Shown here in pieces: positions 34,235 to 43,660 of a stretch of 64,000 nucleotides of DNA; the first letter of the stretch is position 1, and each line of letters starts with the position of its first letter. Source of the stretch: Lachnospiraceae bacterium. Lineage in GTDB: Bacteria > Bacillota > Clostridia > Lachnospirales > Lachnospiraceae. The notes below the pieces were generated by a model. That model was not told the DNA's origin and did no database searches. It saw nothing but the letters and a program-made list of their open reading frames with translations. The position numbers and the translations under genes are program-made. The stretch is from the NCBI GenBank assembly GCA_017938315.1, contig JAGBBV010000006.1:86755-150754 (forward strand), given 5' to 3'.

Positions 34235-35425
34235 ATGGAAAATATGAAAGAATATATTGAAGAGGCAGAGAAAGCCCTGTTACATACCTACAACCGTTAT
34301 CAGGTAGTGCTTGATAAGGGTGACGGCGTATATTTGTATGATATTGAAGGAAAGAAGTATCTTGACTTTTGCGCCGGAATTGCTGTATTTGCACTTGGGT
34401 ACAATAACAAGAAATATAACGACGCATTAAAAACCCAGATTGATAAACTGCTTCATACGTCTAACTATTATTATAATGTACCTGCAATTGAAGCGGCTAA
34501 AAAGATGAAAAAAGTTTCCGGCATGGACAGAATCTTTTTTACCAACAGTGGTGCTGAAGCAATAGAAGGGGCTATTAAGGCTGCAAGAAAGTATGCTTAT
34601 CTTAAGGATGGTTCCACAGATCATGAGATTATTGCCATGGAACATTCCTTCCATGGAAGAACCATGGGAGCACTTTCCGTTACAGGGAATCCTAAATACA
34701 GAGAAGCCTTCCAGCCCATGATTGGGAATATCCGCTTTGCACAGATGAATGATTTTGAAAGCGTGCTTGCAAATGTGACGGATAAGACCTGTGCCATTTT
34801 ATTTGAAACAGTACAGGGTGAGGGAGGTATTTATCCTGCAACATGCGAATTTATGGAGAAGGTGAAAGCGCTTTGCGAAGAAAGAGATATTCTCCTTATT
34901 TTAGATGAAATCCAGTGCGGTATGGGACGTACCGGCACTATGTTTGCATGGCAGAAGTATGGTATCAAGCCTGATATTATGACCACAGCGAAGGCACTTG
35001 GATGCGGCGTGCCGGTAGGTGCGTTTATGATGACAGAAAAGGTGGGACAAAATTCTCTTACCAGCGGTGACCACGGCACTACCTACGGTGGCAATCCATT
35101 TGCGGCAGCAGCGATTAATGCGGTAATAGATTTGTTCGAAGAAAATCATGTGCTTGATAATGTAAATGAAGTGGCACCTTATTTAGAGAAAAAACTGGAT
35201 GAGTTGGCAGCCAAGCATGACTGTATTGTGACAAGACGAGGAGCAGGTCTTATGCAGGGACTTGTGTTTAATAAGCCTGTGGGAGAAATTATTTCCAAGG
35301 CACTTGAGAATGGTTTGATTTTAATCAATGCGGGGACGGATATTATCCGTTTTGTACCACCCCTTGTGATTACAAAGGAAAATGTAGATGAGATGATAAC
35401 CATTTTGGAGAAATGTATTGCATAA
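34235..35425 (+). CDS. argD: Acetylornithine aminotransferase
   Basis: This 396-residue class III PLP aminotransferase converts N-acetylglutamate semialdehyde to acetylornithine. FCAGIAVFALGY, NSGAEAIEGAIKAAR, ILDEIQCGMGRTG and the PLP-Lys segment TTAKALGCGVPVGA are visible. The ATG at 34235 follows GAGAGGAA; the frame opens 12 codons upstream in the end of argB. Confidence 0.94.
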   Translation: MENMKEYIEEAEKALLHTYNRYQVVLDKGDGVYLYDIEGKKYLDFCAGIAVFALGYNNKKYNDALKTQIDKLLHTSNYYYNVPAIEAAKKMKKVSGMDRIFFTNSGAEAIEGAIKAARKYAYLKDGSTDHEIIAMEHSFHGRTMGALSVTGNPKYREAFQPMIGNIRFAQMNDFESVLANVTDKTCAILFETVQGEGGIYPATCEFMEKVKALCEERDILLILDEIQCGMGRTGTMFAWQKYGIKPDIMTTAKALGCGVPVGAFMMTEKVGQNSLTSGDHGTTYGGNPFAAAAINAVIDLFEENHVLDNVNEVAPYLEKKLDELAAKHDCIVTRRGAGLMQGLVFNKPVGEIISKALENGLILINAGTDIIRFVPPLVITKENVDEMITILEKCIA

Positions 35426-35451
35426 CAATGAACTGAGAGAGGATAGGACAA

Positions 35452-36999
35452 ATGAGTCTTAAAAAGCGACTGAAATCCATCGGTATGATAGCCGTTGTGG
35501 CAGGACTTATTTATGTGGTAGCAATATGGGGAACCCGGGTAGAAACTGCCGGTGATGCAGAAATGCCCTTTGCTTCTGAAGGAAAAGATACCTTATATCT
35601 TTGGTATACGGATGAATCCCTTACCTCCTATTTAAGTGGGGCAGCAGTAACTTATAACGAAACCCATGATGTACGTGTGGTGCCGGTACTTACTTCCGGA
35701 TTAGAGTATTTGGAAACAATTAACGAAGCTTCCCTGACGGAAGAAGTACCTGACATGTTTGTGGTGAGCCATGATTCTTTGGAAAAAGCATATCTTGCAG
35801 GCTTGGCAGAAGAAGTAAAACCGGCCGAAGGATTTGTGATGGAAAACACCTATATCGGGACAGGGATACAGGCAGCTACTTACAAGGATAAAATTATCGG
35901 ATATCCTTTCTATTTTGAAACCAGTTCTCTTTTGTATAATAAGACATATTTAGAACAGATGGCACAAAAGAAGGTAGAAGCGGAAGCAGATTTGGAAGCA
36001 GCGCAGGAAGCAGAAAAAGAACTGGAAGAGAATGGACCGGAGCAAGGAGACGGTGGGCGTGACGAAGGAATGCCTGATTTGCCGTCACAATCAGCAAGTG
36101 AAGAAGCACCTTTAGAACTGACGGAGGAAGAAAAACTTCTGGTAGAACAAAGGATGCAGGAACTTTTGCCCACGACCATAGAAGATATCAAAACAATTGC
36201 AGACAGCTATGACGCACCGGAAGGTGTGGAAGCTATTTTTAAATGGGATGTAACTGATATTTTTTATAATTATTTCTTTATCGGTGATACCATCAATATG
36301 GGCGGAGAAGCCGGATGGGATATTTCCCAAATTGATATTTATAATGAAAATGCTATTGAGAGTATGCGTGCATACGAAGAACTTAACCAATTCTTTTCTA
36401 TTGATACCAGTGAAATTGCGTATGAAAAGGTAATTGACGAATTTGTTTCCGGAAAAGTCATATTTACTGTTGCAACGACGGATGTGATAGCAAAACTGGA
36501 ACAGGCAAAAGAAGACGGTCTGTTTGCATTTGAGTATGGAATTTTGGAAACGCCGGATATAGATGATAATATTTCTACGCGTTCTCTTTCCATGACAAAC
36601 TGTGTGGCAATTAACGGATACGGTGAACATAGAGCAGAGGCAAATGACTTTGCACGTTTCCTGACCGCAGAGTACAGTAACATCCTTTATGCCAGAAGCG
36701 GTAAAGTTTCAGCAATTCAAAATGCGGATTACGGTTACGAGGCATTGCAGGTATTTGCAAAGGAATATGAGAGTTCTATTTCCATGCCAAAGATGATAGA
36801 AACCAGTAATTTCTGGGTGCAGCTTGAAGTTGTGTTTGCACAAGTCTGGGATGGTGCGGATGCCAATATGGAATTAAAACATCTCTCAGAGCAAATGATA
36901 CAGCAGATTACCGGCAGGGAATATGTAGAAGAGTATATCAGGGAGTCGGAAAAGCCGGAAGAAGAGACCGAATCAGATGAACAGGATACGGAATCGTAG
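35452..36999 (+). CDS. Extracellular solute-binding protein, membrane-anchored
   Basis: This 515-residue protein resembles family 1 sugar-binding proteins of ABC transporters (TLYLWYTDESLTSYLSGA; INGYGEHRAEANDFARFL). An uncleaved-looking N-terminal membrane segment (about 8-27) with no lipobox Cys anchors it. A Glu/Ala-rich, partly coiled-coil insertion spans about residues 165-240 and the C-terminal tail is very acidic. No ABC permease or ATPase is adjacent, so an orphan binding or sensing role is possible. Confidence 0.7.
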   Translation: MSLKKRLKSIGMIAVVAGLIYVVAIWGTRVETAGDAEMPFASEGKDTLYLWYTDESLTSYLSGAAVTYNETHDVRVVPVLTSGLEYLETINEASLTEEVPDMFVVSHDSLEKAYLAGLAEEVKPAEGFVMENTYIGTGIQAATYKDKIIGYPFYFETSSLLYNKTYLEQMAQKKVEAEADLEAAQEAEKELEENGPEQGDGGRDEGMPDLPSQSASEEAPLELTEEEKLLVEQRMQELLPTTIEDIKTIADSYDAPEGVEAIFKWDVTDIFYNYFFIGDTINMGGEAGWDISQIDIYNENAIESMRAYEELNQFFSIDTSEIAYEKVIDEFVSGKVIFTVATTDVIAKLEQAKEDGLFAFEYGILETPDIDDNISTRSLSMTNCVAINGYGEHRAEANDFARFLTAEYSNILYARSGKVSAIQNADYGYEALQVFAKEYESSISMPKMIETSNFWVQLEVVFAQVWDGADANMELKHLSEQMIQQITGREYVEEYIRESEKPEEETESDEQDTES

Positions 37000-37064
37000 G
37001 AAGTAAAGACGAATAAAAACCAATGATGTGGGTATGCTTATATAATAAAAGCTAGGAGGCTCAT

Positions 37065-37496
37065 ATGATTGGTTTTTTTATTGCGTTAATTTCCGGTGCC
37101 CTTATGAGTATACAGGGAGTATTTAATACACAGGTGACGAAAGCATCAAGTATCTGGGTGGCAAGTGCATTTGTCCAGCTGACAGCATTTGCGGTATGTA
37201 TGGGAGCATGGCTTTTGACAGACAGGACATCTTTTGCAACACTAGGGAAAGTGGAACCGAAATATATGCTTTTAGGAGGAGCTATCGGTGCGTTTATTAC
37301 CTATACGGTAATAAAAAGCATGGAGATGTTAGGCCCGGCAAAAGCAGTTATGCTGATTGTGATAGCGCAGCTTATTGTTGCTTATCTGCTTGAACTTTTT
37401 GGTATGTTTGGCGTGGAAAAACAACCCCTTGAATGGAGAAAAGTGATAGGTATGATTATTGCCATAGCAGGTGTCGTTATTTTTAAATGGAAATAG
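37065..37496 (+). CDS. DMT-family transporter, YdcZ (DUF606) type
   Basis: This 143-residue protein has five predicted membrane helices and the YdcZ/DUF606 pattern: MIGFFIALISGALMSIQGVFN, a central GGAIGAFITYTVI and AIAGVVIFKWK at the end. These half-size EamA-like proteins work as dimers; the substrate is unknown. AGGAGG precedes the ATG. Confidence 0.8.
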   Translation: MIGFFIALISGALMSIQGVFNTQVTKASSIWVASAFVQLTAFAVCMGAWLLTDRTSFATLGKVEPKYMLLGGAIGAFITYTVIKSMEMLGPAKAVMLIVIAQLIVAYLLELFGMFGVEKQPLEWRKVIGMIIAIAGVVIFKWK

Positions 37497-37592
37497 TCAA
37501 TTCCCCTTGTAAAACAGAAAAAAAACCTTTACAATAATAGCGTGTCGTTATATGGGGGCTCTTTTTTGCACGTGCCAAAAAGGAGTGAGACG

Positions 37593-38210
37593 ATGAAAAA
37601 AATGAAGTATTATCAACGGGTTGCGATGCTTGTGGTGTGCATCTGTATGCTGACCGGATGTAGCAGAAAGGAAGAGATTCTTTTTGCAGAGATGGAAACA
37701 GATACAGATATAGATATGCAAGCCGCGGACTATGGTTCTGAAGCATCCGCAATACAGACAGAAGCAGAGGCTGAAAGTGAGCAATGGCTTCTGATACATA
37801 TATGTGGAGCAGTAAATTATCCCGGTGTATATGAATTTCCGGAGGATGCCAGAATCTATCAGGCAGTGGAAATGGCGGGAGGATTTACCGCGGAGGCAGA
37901 TACAGAGTATCTGAATATGGCAGAGCCGTTAACAGACGGCATGAAAATATATATTCCCACAGTGGAAGAGACCATGGAAATGAAAGCAGAGCAAGAATCA
38001 CTGGAAAATGCGGATGGGAAGGTTGATCTCAACGCAGCAGGTGTAAGTGAATTATGTACACTTCCGGGAATTGGTGAGGCAAAAGCGAGAAGTATTATTG
38101 CATACAGAGAGCAGATAGGAAAGTTTGATTCCATAGAACAGATTATGGATGTGGAAGGGATTAAAGAAGGGCTGTTTTATAAGATTAAAGACAGCATTAA
38201 AGTTTCATGA
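37593..38210 (+). CDS. comEA: ComEA-like DNA-binding lipoprotein
   Basis: This 205-residue protein has a lipoprotein signal (lipobox MLTGC near residue 24), an SLBB domain (about 70-130: HICGAVNYPGVYEFPE through GMKIYIPT) and a C-terminal helix-hairpin-helix pair (VDLNAAGVSELCTLPGIGEAKA, about 145-205). ComEA binds double-stranded DNA at the surface and hands it to ComEC. The lipid anchor replaces the usual membrane helix. AGGAG lies before the ATG at 37593. Confidence 0.88.
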   Translation: MKKMKYYQRVAMLVVCICMLTGCSRKEEILFAEMETDTDIDMQAADYGSEASAIQTEAEAESEQWLLIHICGAVNYPGVYEFPEDARIYQAVEMAGGFTAEADTEYLNMAEPLTDGMKIYIPTVEETMEMKAEQESLENADGKVDLNAAGVSELCTLPGIGEAKARSIIAYREQIGKFDSIEQIMDVEGIKEGLFYKIKDSIKVS

Positions 38211-38228
38211 CGGTAAAGGGAGAATATC

Positions 38229-38909
38229 ATGGGGAAAAGGATTCTTGTTGTTGATGATGAAAAGCTGATTGTGAAAGGAATCCGCTTTAGTTTAGAGCAG
38301 GATGGTATGGAAGTAGACACAGCATATGACGGTGAAGAAGCACTTCAAAAGATAAAGGACAATGAATATGATATGATATTGCTTGACATTATGCTGCCAA
38401 AGTTAAACGGTTTCGAGGTATGTCAGCAGGTCCGTGAATTTTCGGCTGTTCCCATTGTTATGCTTACCGCGAAGGGTGAGGACATGGATAAAATACTAGG
38501 ACTGGAATATGGAGCCGATGATTATATTACCAAACCGTTTAATATTCTTGAAGTGAAAGCAAGAATTAAAGCAATTATGCGCCGTACCACCCCGAAGCAA
38601 AAAGAGGTTTCTAAGATCATTGAAAGCGGTGACATGAGACTTGATTGCGATGGCAGACGTGTTTATGCGGCAGGCAGGGAGATTAACCTGACAGCGAAAG
38701 AATTTGAACTTTTAGAATTGTTAATCAGAAATCCTAATAAAGTATATAGCAGGGATAATCTTTTGAAATTGGTATGGGGAACTGATTATCCGGGAGATGT
38801 AAGAACCGTAGATGTACATATCAGAAGACTTCGTGAGAAAATTGAGATAAACCCCAGTGAGCCGAAGTATGTACATACCAAGTGGGGAGTTGGCTATTAC
38901 TTTGCGTAG
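38229..38909 (+). CDS. Response regulator, OmpR/PhoB family
   Basis: This 226-residue regulator has a receiver domain (ILVVDDEK; phospho-acceptor Asp in MILLDIMLPK near residue 54; KPF at about 102) and a winged-helix DNA-binding domain (EFELLELLIRNPNKVYSRDNLL; DVHIRRLREKI). It is followed after eight bases by its histidine kinase. Sequence and order recall MtrA/WalR-type regulators, but the target genes are unknown. Confidence 0.93.
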   Translation: MGKRILVVDDEKLIVKGIRFSLEQDGMEVDTAYDGEEALQKIKDNEYDMILLDIMLPKLNGFEVCQQVREFSAVPIVMLTAKGEDMDKILGLEYGADDYITKPFNILEVKARIKAIMRRTTPKQKEVSKIIESGDMRLDCDGRRVYAAGREINLTAKEFELLELLIRNPNKVYSRDNLLKLVWGTDYPGDVRTVDVHIRRLREKIEINPSEPKYVHTKWGVGYYFA

Positions 38910-38917
38910 GTGATGTT

Positions 38918-40399
38918 ATGGTTGATAAAATAAAAAACTTTCTTTTTGATCTGAAAATTTGGCGGAGCCTTAAGGTCCGCCTTTTTGTCATTATTTTTCT
39001 GATAGGACTTATTCCGGGCATTGTGGTACGAGCAGGTATTATGCAAAGTTACGAAGACAGAGCAGTAGCTGTGCGCCAGTCAGATGTACAAAATCAGCTT
39101 AAAATTATTGCAAATCACTTAATTACATATAATTATTTGCCAAATCCTTCCTCGGAGGTAATTAATGCCGAAATCGAGCAACTTGCAAACTTGTATAGCG
39201 GCCGTGTAATGATAATAAATGGAAATCTGAAGGTGATAAAAGATACCTACGGTATCAGTGAAGGAAAAACCATTATTTCCTCAGAAGTAATCAAATGTAT
39301 GAAGGGGACAGGTAGTGCAAGGTACGATGATAACAATGGTTATATTGAGATTACCACGCCCATTGTGGAGACCGTATCAGAACAGATGGCAACGGAGACA
39401 ATTCCTGCAGGAAAAGAATTGATACGTGGTGTTATGTTAACCAGTGTGTCTACTGACATTATCACGGCTACCATGGATGCATTAAACAGAAAAGCCTTGA
39501 TTATTACGATTATTATTATCATCAGTCTTCTTGCATTGGCAATCCTATTGGCGAATGTGCTGATACGTCCTTTTGATAGGATTACGAATGCCATCGGTGA
39601 GGTAAAGGAAGGATATACCACAGACCCTATTTCTGTTCCTGACTATTTGGAAACGGAGCATATTGTGGATGCATTTAACAGCCTGCAGTCACGAATGAAA
39701 ATACTTGATGACTCCCGTCAGGAATTTGTGGCAAATGTCTCCCACGAGTTAAAGACACCTATGACATCGGTAAAGGTTTTGGCAGATTCGCTGATAGCAC
39801 AGCAGGATGCACCTGCAGAACTTTACCGAGAGTTTATGGTGGATATTGCAGACGAAATAGAGCGTGAAAACAAGATTATTAATGATCTTCTTGCACTGGT
39901 TAAGTTGGATAAGGCAGCAGCAGAATTAAACATAACCGGTGTCAATATGAATGAACTGACGGAAATTATATTGAAGCGTCTAAGACCCATTGCAAGGAAA
40001 AATGATGTGGAACTTTTACTTGTCAGCACCAGGGAGATTATAGCGGAAGTTGATGAAGTAAAGATGTCCTTGATACTGACGAACCTAATCGAAAATGCTA
40101 TCAAGTATAATAAAAAGCACGGGAAAGTTACGGTTACTTTGGATGCGGACCATCAGTATTTTACAATTGAAGTTTCAGATACGGGAATTGGAATTCCGGA
40201 GGACTCAATGACCCGTATTTACGAACGTTTTTATCGGGTTGACAAATCACACTCAAGAGAAATCGGTGGTACCGGCTTAGGGCTTGCGATTACACGTAAT
40301 GCGGTTTTACTACATCGTGGAACCATTAAAGTAGAAAGTAAAGAGGGTGAGGGAACTACGTTTTTGGTTAAAATTCCCCTTACTTATTTGGCAGTATAA
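38918..40399 (+). CDS. Membrane sensor histidine kinase
   Basis: This 493-residue kinase has two membrane helices (about 22-42 and 190-212) flanking an extracytoplasmic sensor domain, then HAMP (PFDRITNAIGEVKEG), HisKA with the phospho-His in FVANVSHELKTPMTS and a HATPase domain (NLIENAIKYN, DTGIGIPEDS, GGTGLGLAI). The ATG at 38918 follows TAGGTGA directly after the regulator stop. Confidence 0.93.
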   Translation: MVDKIKNFLFDLKIWRSLKVRLFVIIFLIGLIPGIVVRAGIMQSYEDRAVAVRQSDVQNQLKIIANHLITYNYLPNPSSEVINAEIEQLANLYSGRVMIINGNLKVIKDTYGISEGKTIISSEVIKCMKGTGSARYDDNNGYIEITTPIVETVSEQMATETIPAGKELIRGVMLTSVSTDIITATMDALNRKALIITIIIIISLLALAILLANVLIRPFDRITNAIGEVKEGYTTDPISVPDYLETEHIVDAFNSLQSRMKILDDSRQEFVANVSHELKTPMTSVKVLADSLIAQQDAPAELYREFMVDIADEIERENKIINDLLALVKLDKAAAELNITGVNMNELTEIILKRLRPIARKNDVELLLVSTREIIAEVDEVKMSLILTNLIENAIKYNKKHGKVTVTLDADHQYFTIEVSDTGIGIPEDSMTRIYERFYRVDKSHSREIGGTGLGLAITRNAVLLHRGTIKVESKEGEGTTFLVKIPLTYLAV

Positions 40400-40415
40400 G
40401 GAGGCAGCTGGGCCA

Positions 40416-41357
40416 ATGAGAAAATCATTATTCGGCATATTTATATTTTGCGTACTATGCTTGCATTTCGTTGCATGTAAAGAACCTGTACAAGAAAATG
40501 TAACCACATACAACGTGCATTATGTAAACCAAGACGGCACAGGTGTCTCATCATATAGTTATGCGACGGCAAGTACCAATAGTGAAATTGTTATACAGGA
40601 ACTAATAGAGCAGATGAAAATGCTGCCGGAAAAATTGGAATACAGACCGCCATTAACAGGCAATTTTGAAGTCCTTGATTATCAAATTGCAGAAGGCCAG
40701 TTAACGCTTGATTTTAACAGTAAATATAAAGACCAGGATGTCATTGCAGAAATACTGACAAGGGCTGCACTGGTAAGGACATTTACGCAGATTCCGGAAA
40801 TACAGCATGTCTCATTTACAGTAAACGGTGAACCCCTGACGGATGCATCCGGTGATGCAGTGGGTGTCATGAATGCAGACACTTTTATAGACAATACCGG
40901 AAATGATGTAAACACTTATGAAAAGGGGAAATTGCAGCTTTATTTTGCAAATGAGAGAGGAGACGGTCTCATTGTAATTAGCAGAAATATTGTGTATAGC
41001 AGTAATATTCCCATTGAACGCCAAATGGTGGAAGAAATTATTGCCGGACCAAAAGAAAAAGATATATTGCAGGTGGCAGAGCAAGTGATTTGTCCTGTTA
41101 TGAATCCGGAGACCAAGATTCTGAGCGTAAACGTGCGGGATGGAGTCTGCTATGTAAATTTTGATGACGGTTTTTTAAACCAAGTGTATGATGTTTCTCC
41201 GGAAGTGACGATATATGCCATCACAAATGCTTTGGTTGAACTGCCTAATGTAAACAAGGTACAGATATCGGTTGGCGGAGAGACAAATATCAATTATAGG
41301 GAGAGTATGAATCTGTCCACTGTTTATGAAAGGAATTTAGACTTAGTGAATAAATAG
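40416..41357 (+). CDS. GerMN-domain lipoprotein
   Basis: This 313-residue protein has a lipoprotein signal peptide ending in FVAC (Cys near residue 21) and two tandem GerMN domains (about 35-160 and 175-300), each with a DFNSKY- or NFDDGFL-type strand. GerMN domains occur in GerM and in actinobacterial LpqB, which is co-encoded with the MtrA-MtrB two-component pair. Here it directly follows a regulator-kinase pair, so it may modulate that kinase. AAGGAGG precedes the start. Confidence 0.82.
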   Translation: MRKSLFGIFIFCVLCLHFVACKEPVQENVTTYNVHYVNQDGTGVSSYSYATASTNSEIVIQELIEQMKMLPEKLEYRPPLTGNFEVLDYQIAEGQLTLDFNSKYKDQDVIAEILTRAALVRTFTQIPEIQHVSFTVNGEPLTDASGDAVGVMNADTFIDNTGNDVNTYEKGKLQLYFANERGDGLIVISRNIVYSSNIPIERQMVEEIIAGPKEKDILQVAEQVICPVMNPETKILSVNVRDGVCYVNFDDGFLNQVYDVSPEVTIYAITNALVELPNVNKVQISVGGETNINYRESMNLSTVYERNLDLVNK

Positions 41358-41382
41358 AAGTGAATCATTGTGAGGTGAATGG

Positions 41383-43623
41383 ATGAGAAGACCTTTAAGC
41401 GTAATCTGTCTTTTTGCGGTCATCTTACTTTTTTTCGGAACGAAGATGATTAAGGAATCCCCTCCTGAGTATGTGTTATGGGAGGGGCAGGAAATAACTG
41501 TAACCGGAAAAGTATATAGGAAGGAAGTTACAGGGGAAAAAGACAAAAAAAGACAGCTTGTTTATTTGAAACTTATAACGGTAGAAAATCAGCAGGAGAA
41601 AAGGAAGGTCATAGGAGATGACTGTACCATATGCTATTTAGACGCCGATGAAGAAATGCCCAAGATGGGAAGTATCATACGGGCATCCGGAAAAATGCGA
41701 TGCTTTGAATCGGCATCAAACCCGGGACAATTCGATGCAAAATCTTATTATCATGTATTAAATATTTCTTTTCAGTTAAATCAAACAAAAATTCAGCGAA
41801 AATCATTATCCTACAATCAATATGAAGAAGCACTTTACAACTTAAGGTGCCGGTGTGCAGATATTTTAGACATGACACTTCCTTCTGAGGATGCATCTGT
41901 AATGAAGACGATGCTTTTGGGAGATAAAAAAGCTACCGGTGAAGAGAGGAAAAAATTATATCAAAGAAACGGAATCGCGCATATTCAAGCAATTTCAGGA
42001 CTTCATATTTCCATTATTGGAATGACTTTGTACCGGTTGCTTAAAAAAACTGGTGCCCCTATTATAGTGGCAACGGTGCTTCCCATTGTGGTTATGACGG
42101 GATATGGATTTATGACAGGTTTCTCTGTTTCAGTTATCCGCGCAGTGGGCATGTTTGCAATTCACATGCTTGGAGTCATGTGCAGAAGGACATATGATAT
42201 GGTTACGGCAACTGCCATACTTGCATTATGTATTTTAACAGAGCAACCACTGTATATGTATAACAGTAGTTTCCTACTGTCTTTTGGATGTGTACTGGGA
42301 ATTGGTCTTCTATTACCGGCGCTAACAAAAAAGCGGTTAGAGCATGAAAAGGAGCCGGAGGGATTTCTACTCAAAGTCCTGTCGGGGGCGACTGTTTCCA
42401 TTGCAATGTTACCATTACAACTTTCTTTTTTCTATCAGGTTCCGATTTATTCTGTTTTTTTGAATCTTTTAGTAATCCCACTTATGAGTATGATTTTGCC
42501 AGCAGGAATTTTTCTATTGTTATTGGAAGTGACAGCACCCCTGACCGGAGAAATGGGAATGATTTTCGGTAAGTTAATGGCAGTAACTATTGAAGTTATT
42601 TTGAATACATATGATTTTGCGTGCAGTATTTGTGAATGGTTGCCCGCGGGACTTTTTACAGCAGGATGCCCTAAGAAATGGAGACTGGTTGCTTATGTGG
42701 GAACGCTGGTTTTGATAGTGCTGTTTCAAAGGAAACTTTCTTTGAAAAATAAGTGGATAATGACAATCGGTGCAGTATTTTTTTTGCTGTGGCCGGTGCA
42801 AGGGCATGATGCTGTTACATTTTTGGATGTGGGACAGGGAGACTGTATTCACATAGAAAGCAAGACCGGAAATCATTATTTGGTAGATGGTGGCAGTAGC
42901 AGTGTATCAAATGTAGGAGAATACCGCATTCTTCCTTACTTAAAGTATCGAGGTATCAGAGAGATAGAAGCAGTCTTTGTGACACATCCGGATGAAGATC
43001 ACTGCAATGGAATTTCGGAACTCTTTTGTATGGCAAAGAAAGAGGGAATTATTATTCGTGGTTTGTATTTACCAGATGTTGGTGTAAATGTAAAAACGGA
43101 AAAGTACAATGAACTTGTGCAGATAGCAGAAGAAAACGGGATATGCGTCAAATATTTGTCTAAAGGAATGTGTATGAGCGATGGGGCAATGTCATTATTC
43201 TGTTTACATCCCGACAGTGGCTATGAAACGGAAGATGAAAATGAATATTCGCTTGTTCTGCTATTGCAGCATGCAAGGGCGGGGAGCCGGAAAGCGGTTA
43301 ATATCCTTCTTACCGGGGATATAGAAGAAGCGGGGGAACTGGAATTACTTAAGACTTTACAGGAATTTGATATTAAAGATATTGATTTACTAAAAGTGGC
43401 ACATCATGGTTCGAGAAATTCAAGTTCGGACGCATTTTTAATGCAAACAAATCCTTCTCGGGCAGTGATATCCTGTGGGGAGAATAACAGGTATGGGCAT
43501 CCCCATAAGGAAACACTGGAGCGGCTTTCAGGGAAAGGTACAATTATTTTAACAACACCGGAGTGTGGAGCTATTACAGTGGAACTGGATGAGGAAGTTA
43601 AAATATATGGCTTTCTCAGATGA
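41383..43623 (+). CDS. comEC: ComEC/Rec2 competence DNA channel
   Basis: This 746-residue protein has an N-terminal DUF4131/OB-like domain (about 30-150), the polytopic competence domain (HIQAISGLHISIIGMTLYRL, about 200-460) and a C-terminal metallo-beta-lactamase domain (FLDVGQGDCIHIES, THPDEDHCNG, KVAHHGSRNSSSD). It forms the membrane pore for single-stranded DNA uptake and probably degrades the other strand. All domains are present, so the gene seems intact. A hairpin repeat array starts 38 bases after its stop. Confidence 0.92.
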   Translation: MRRPLSVICLFAVILLFFGTKMIKESPPEYVLWEGQEITVTGKVYRKEVTGEKDKKRQLVYLKLITVENQQEKRKVIGDDCTICYLDADEEMPKMGSIIRASGKMRCFESASNPGQFDAKSYYHVLNISFQLNQTKIQRKSLSYNQYEEALYNLRCRCADILDMTLPSEDASVMKTMLLGDKKATGEERKKLYQRNGIAHIQAISGLHISIIGMTLYRLLKKTGAPIIVATVLPIVVMTGYGFMTGFSVSVIRAVGMFAIHMLGVMCRRTYDMVTATAILALCILTEQPLYMYNSSFLLSFGCVLGIGLLLPALTKKRLEHEKEPEGFLLKVLSGATVSIAMLPLQLSFFYQVPIYSVFLNLLVIPLMSMILPAGIFLLLLEVTAPLTGEMGMIFGKLMAVTIEVILNTYDFACSICEWLPAGLFTAGCPKKWRLVAYVGTLVLIVLFQRKLSLKNKWIMTIGAVFFLLWPVQGHDAVTFLDVGQGDCIHIESKTGNHYLVDGGSSSVSNVGEYRILPYLKYRGIREIEAVFVTHPDEDHCNGISELFCMAKKEGIIIRGLYLPDVGVNVKTEKYNELVQIAEENGICVKYLSKGMCMSDGAMSLFCLHPDSGYETEDENEYSLVLLLQHARAGSRKAVNILLTGDIEEAGELELLKTLQEFDIKDIDLLKVAHHGSRNSSSDAFLMQTNPSRAVISCGENNRYGHPHKETLERLSGKGTIILTTPECGAITVELDEEVKIYGFLR

Positions 43624-43660
43624 ATATAGTTGATCAGACGAGGGATGATTAACCAATTGC

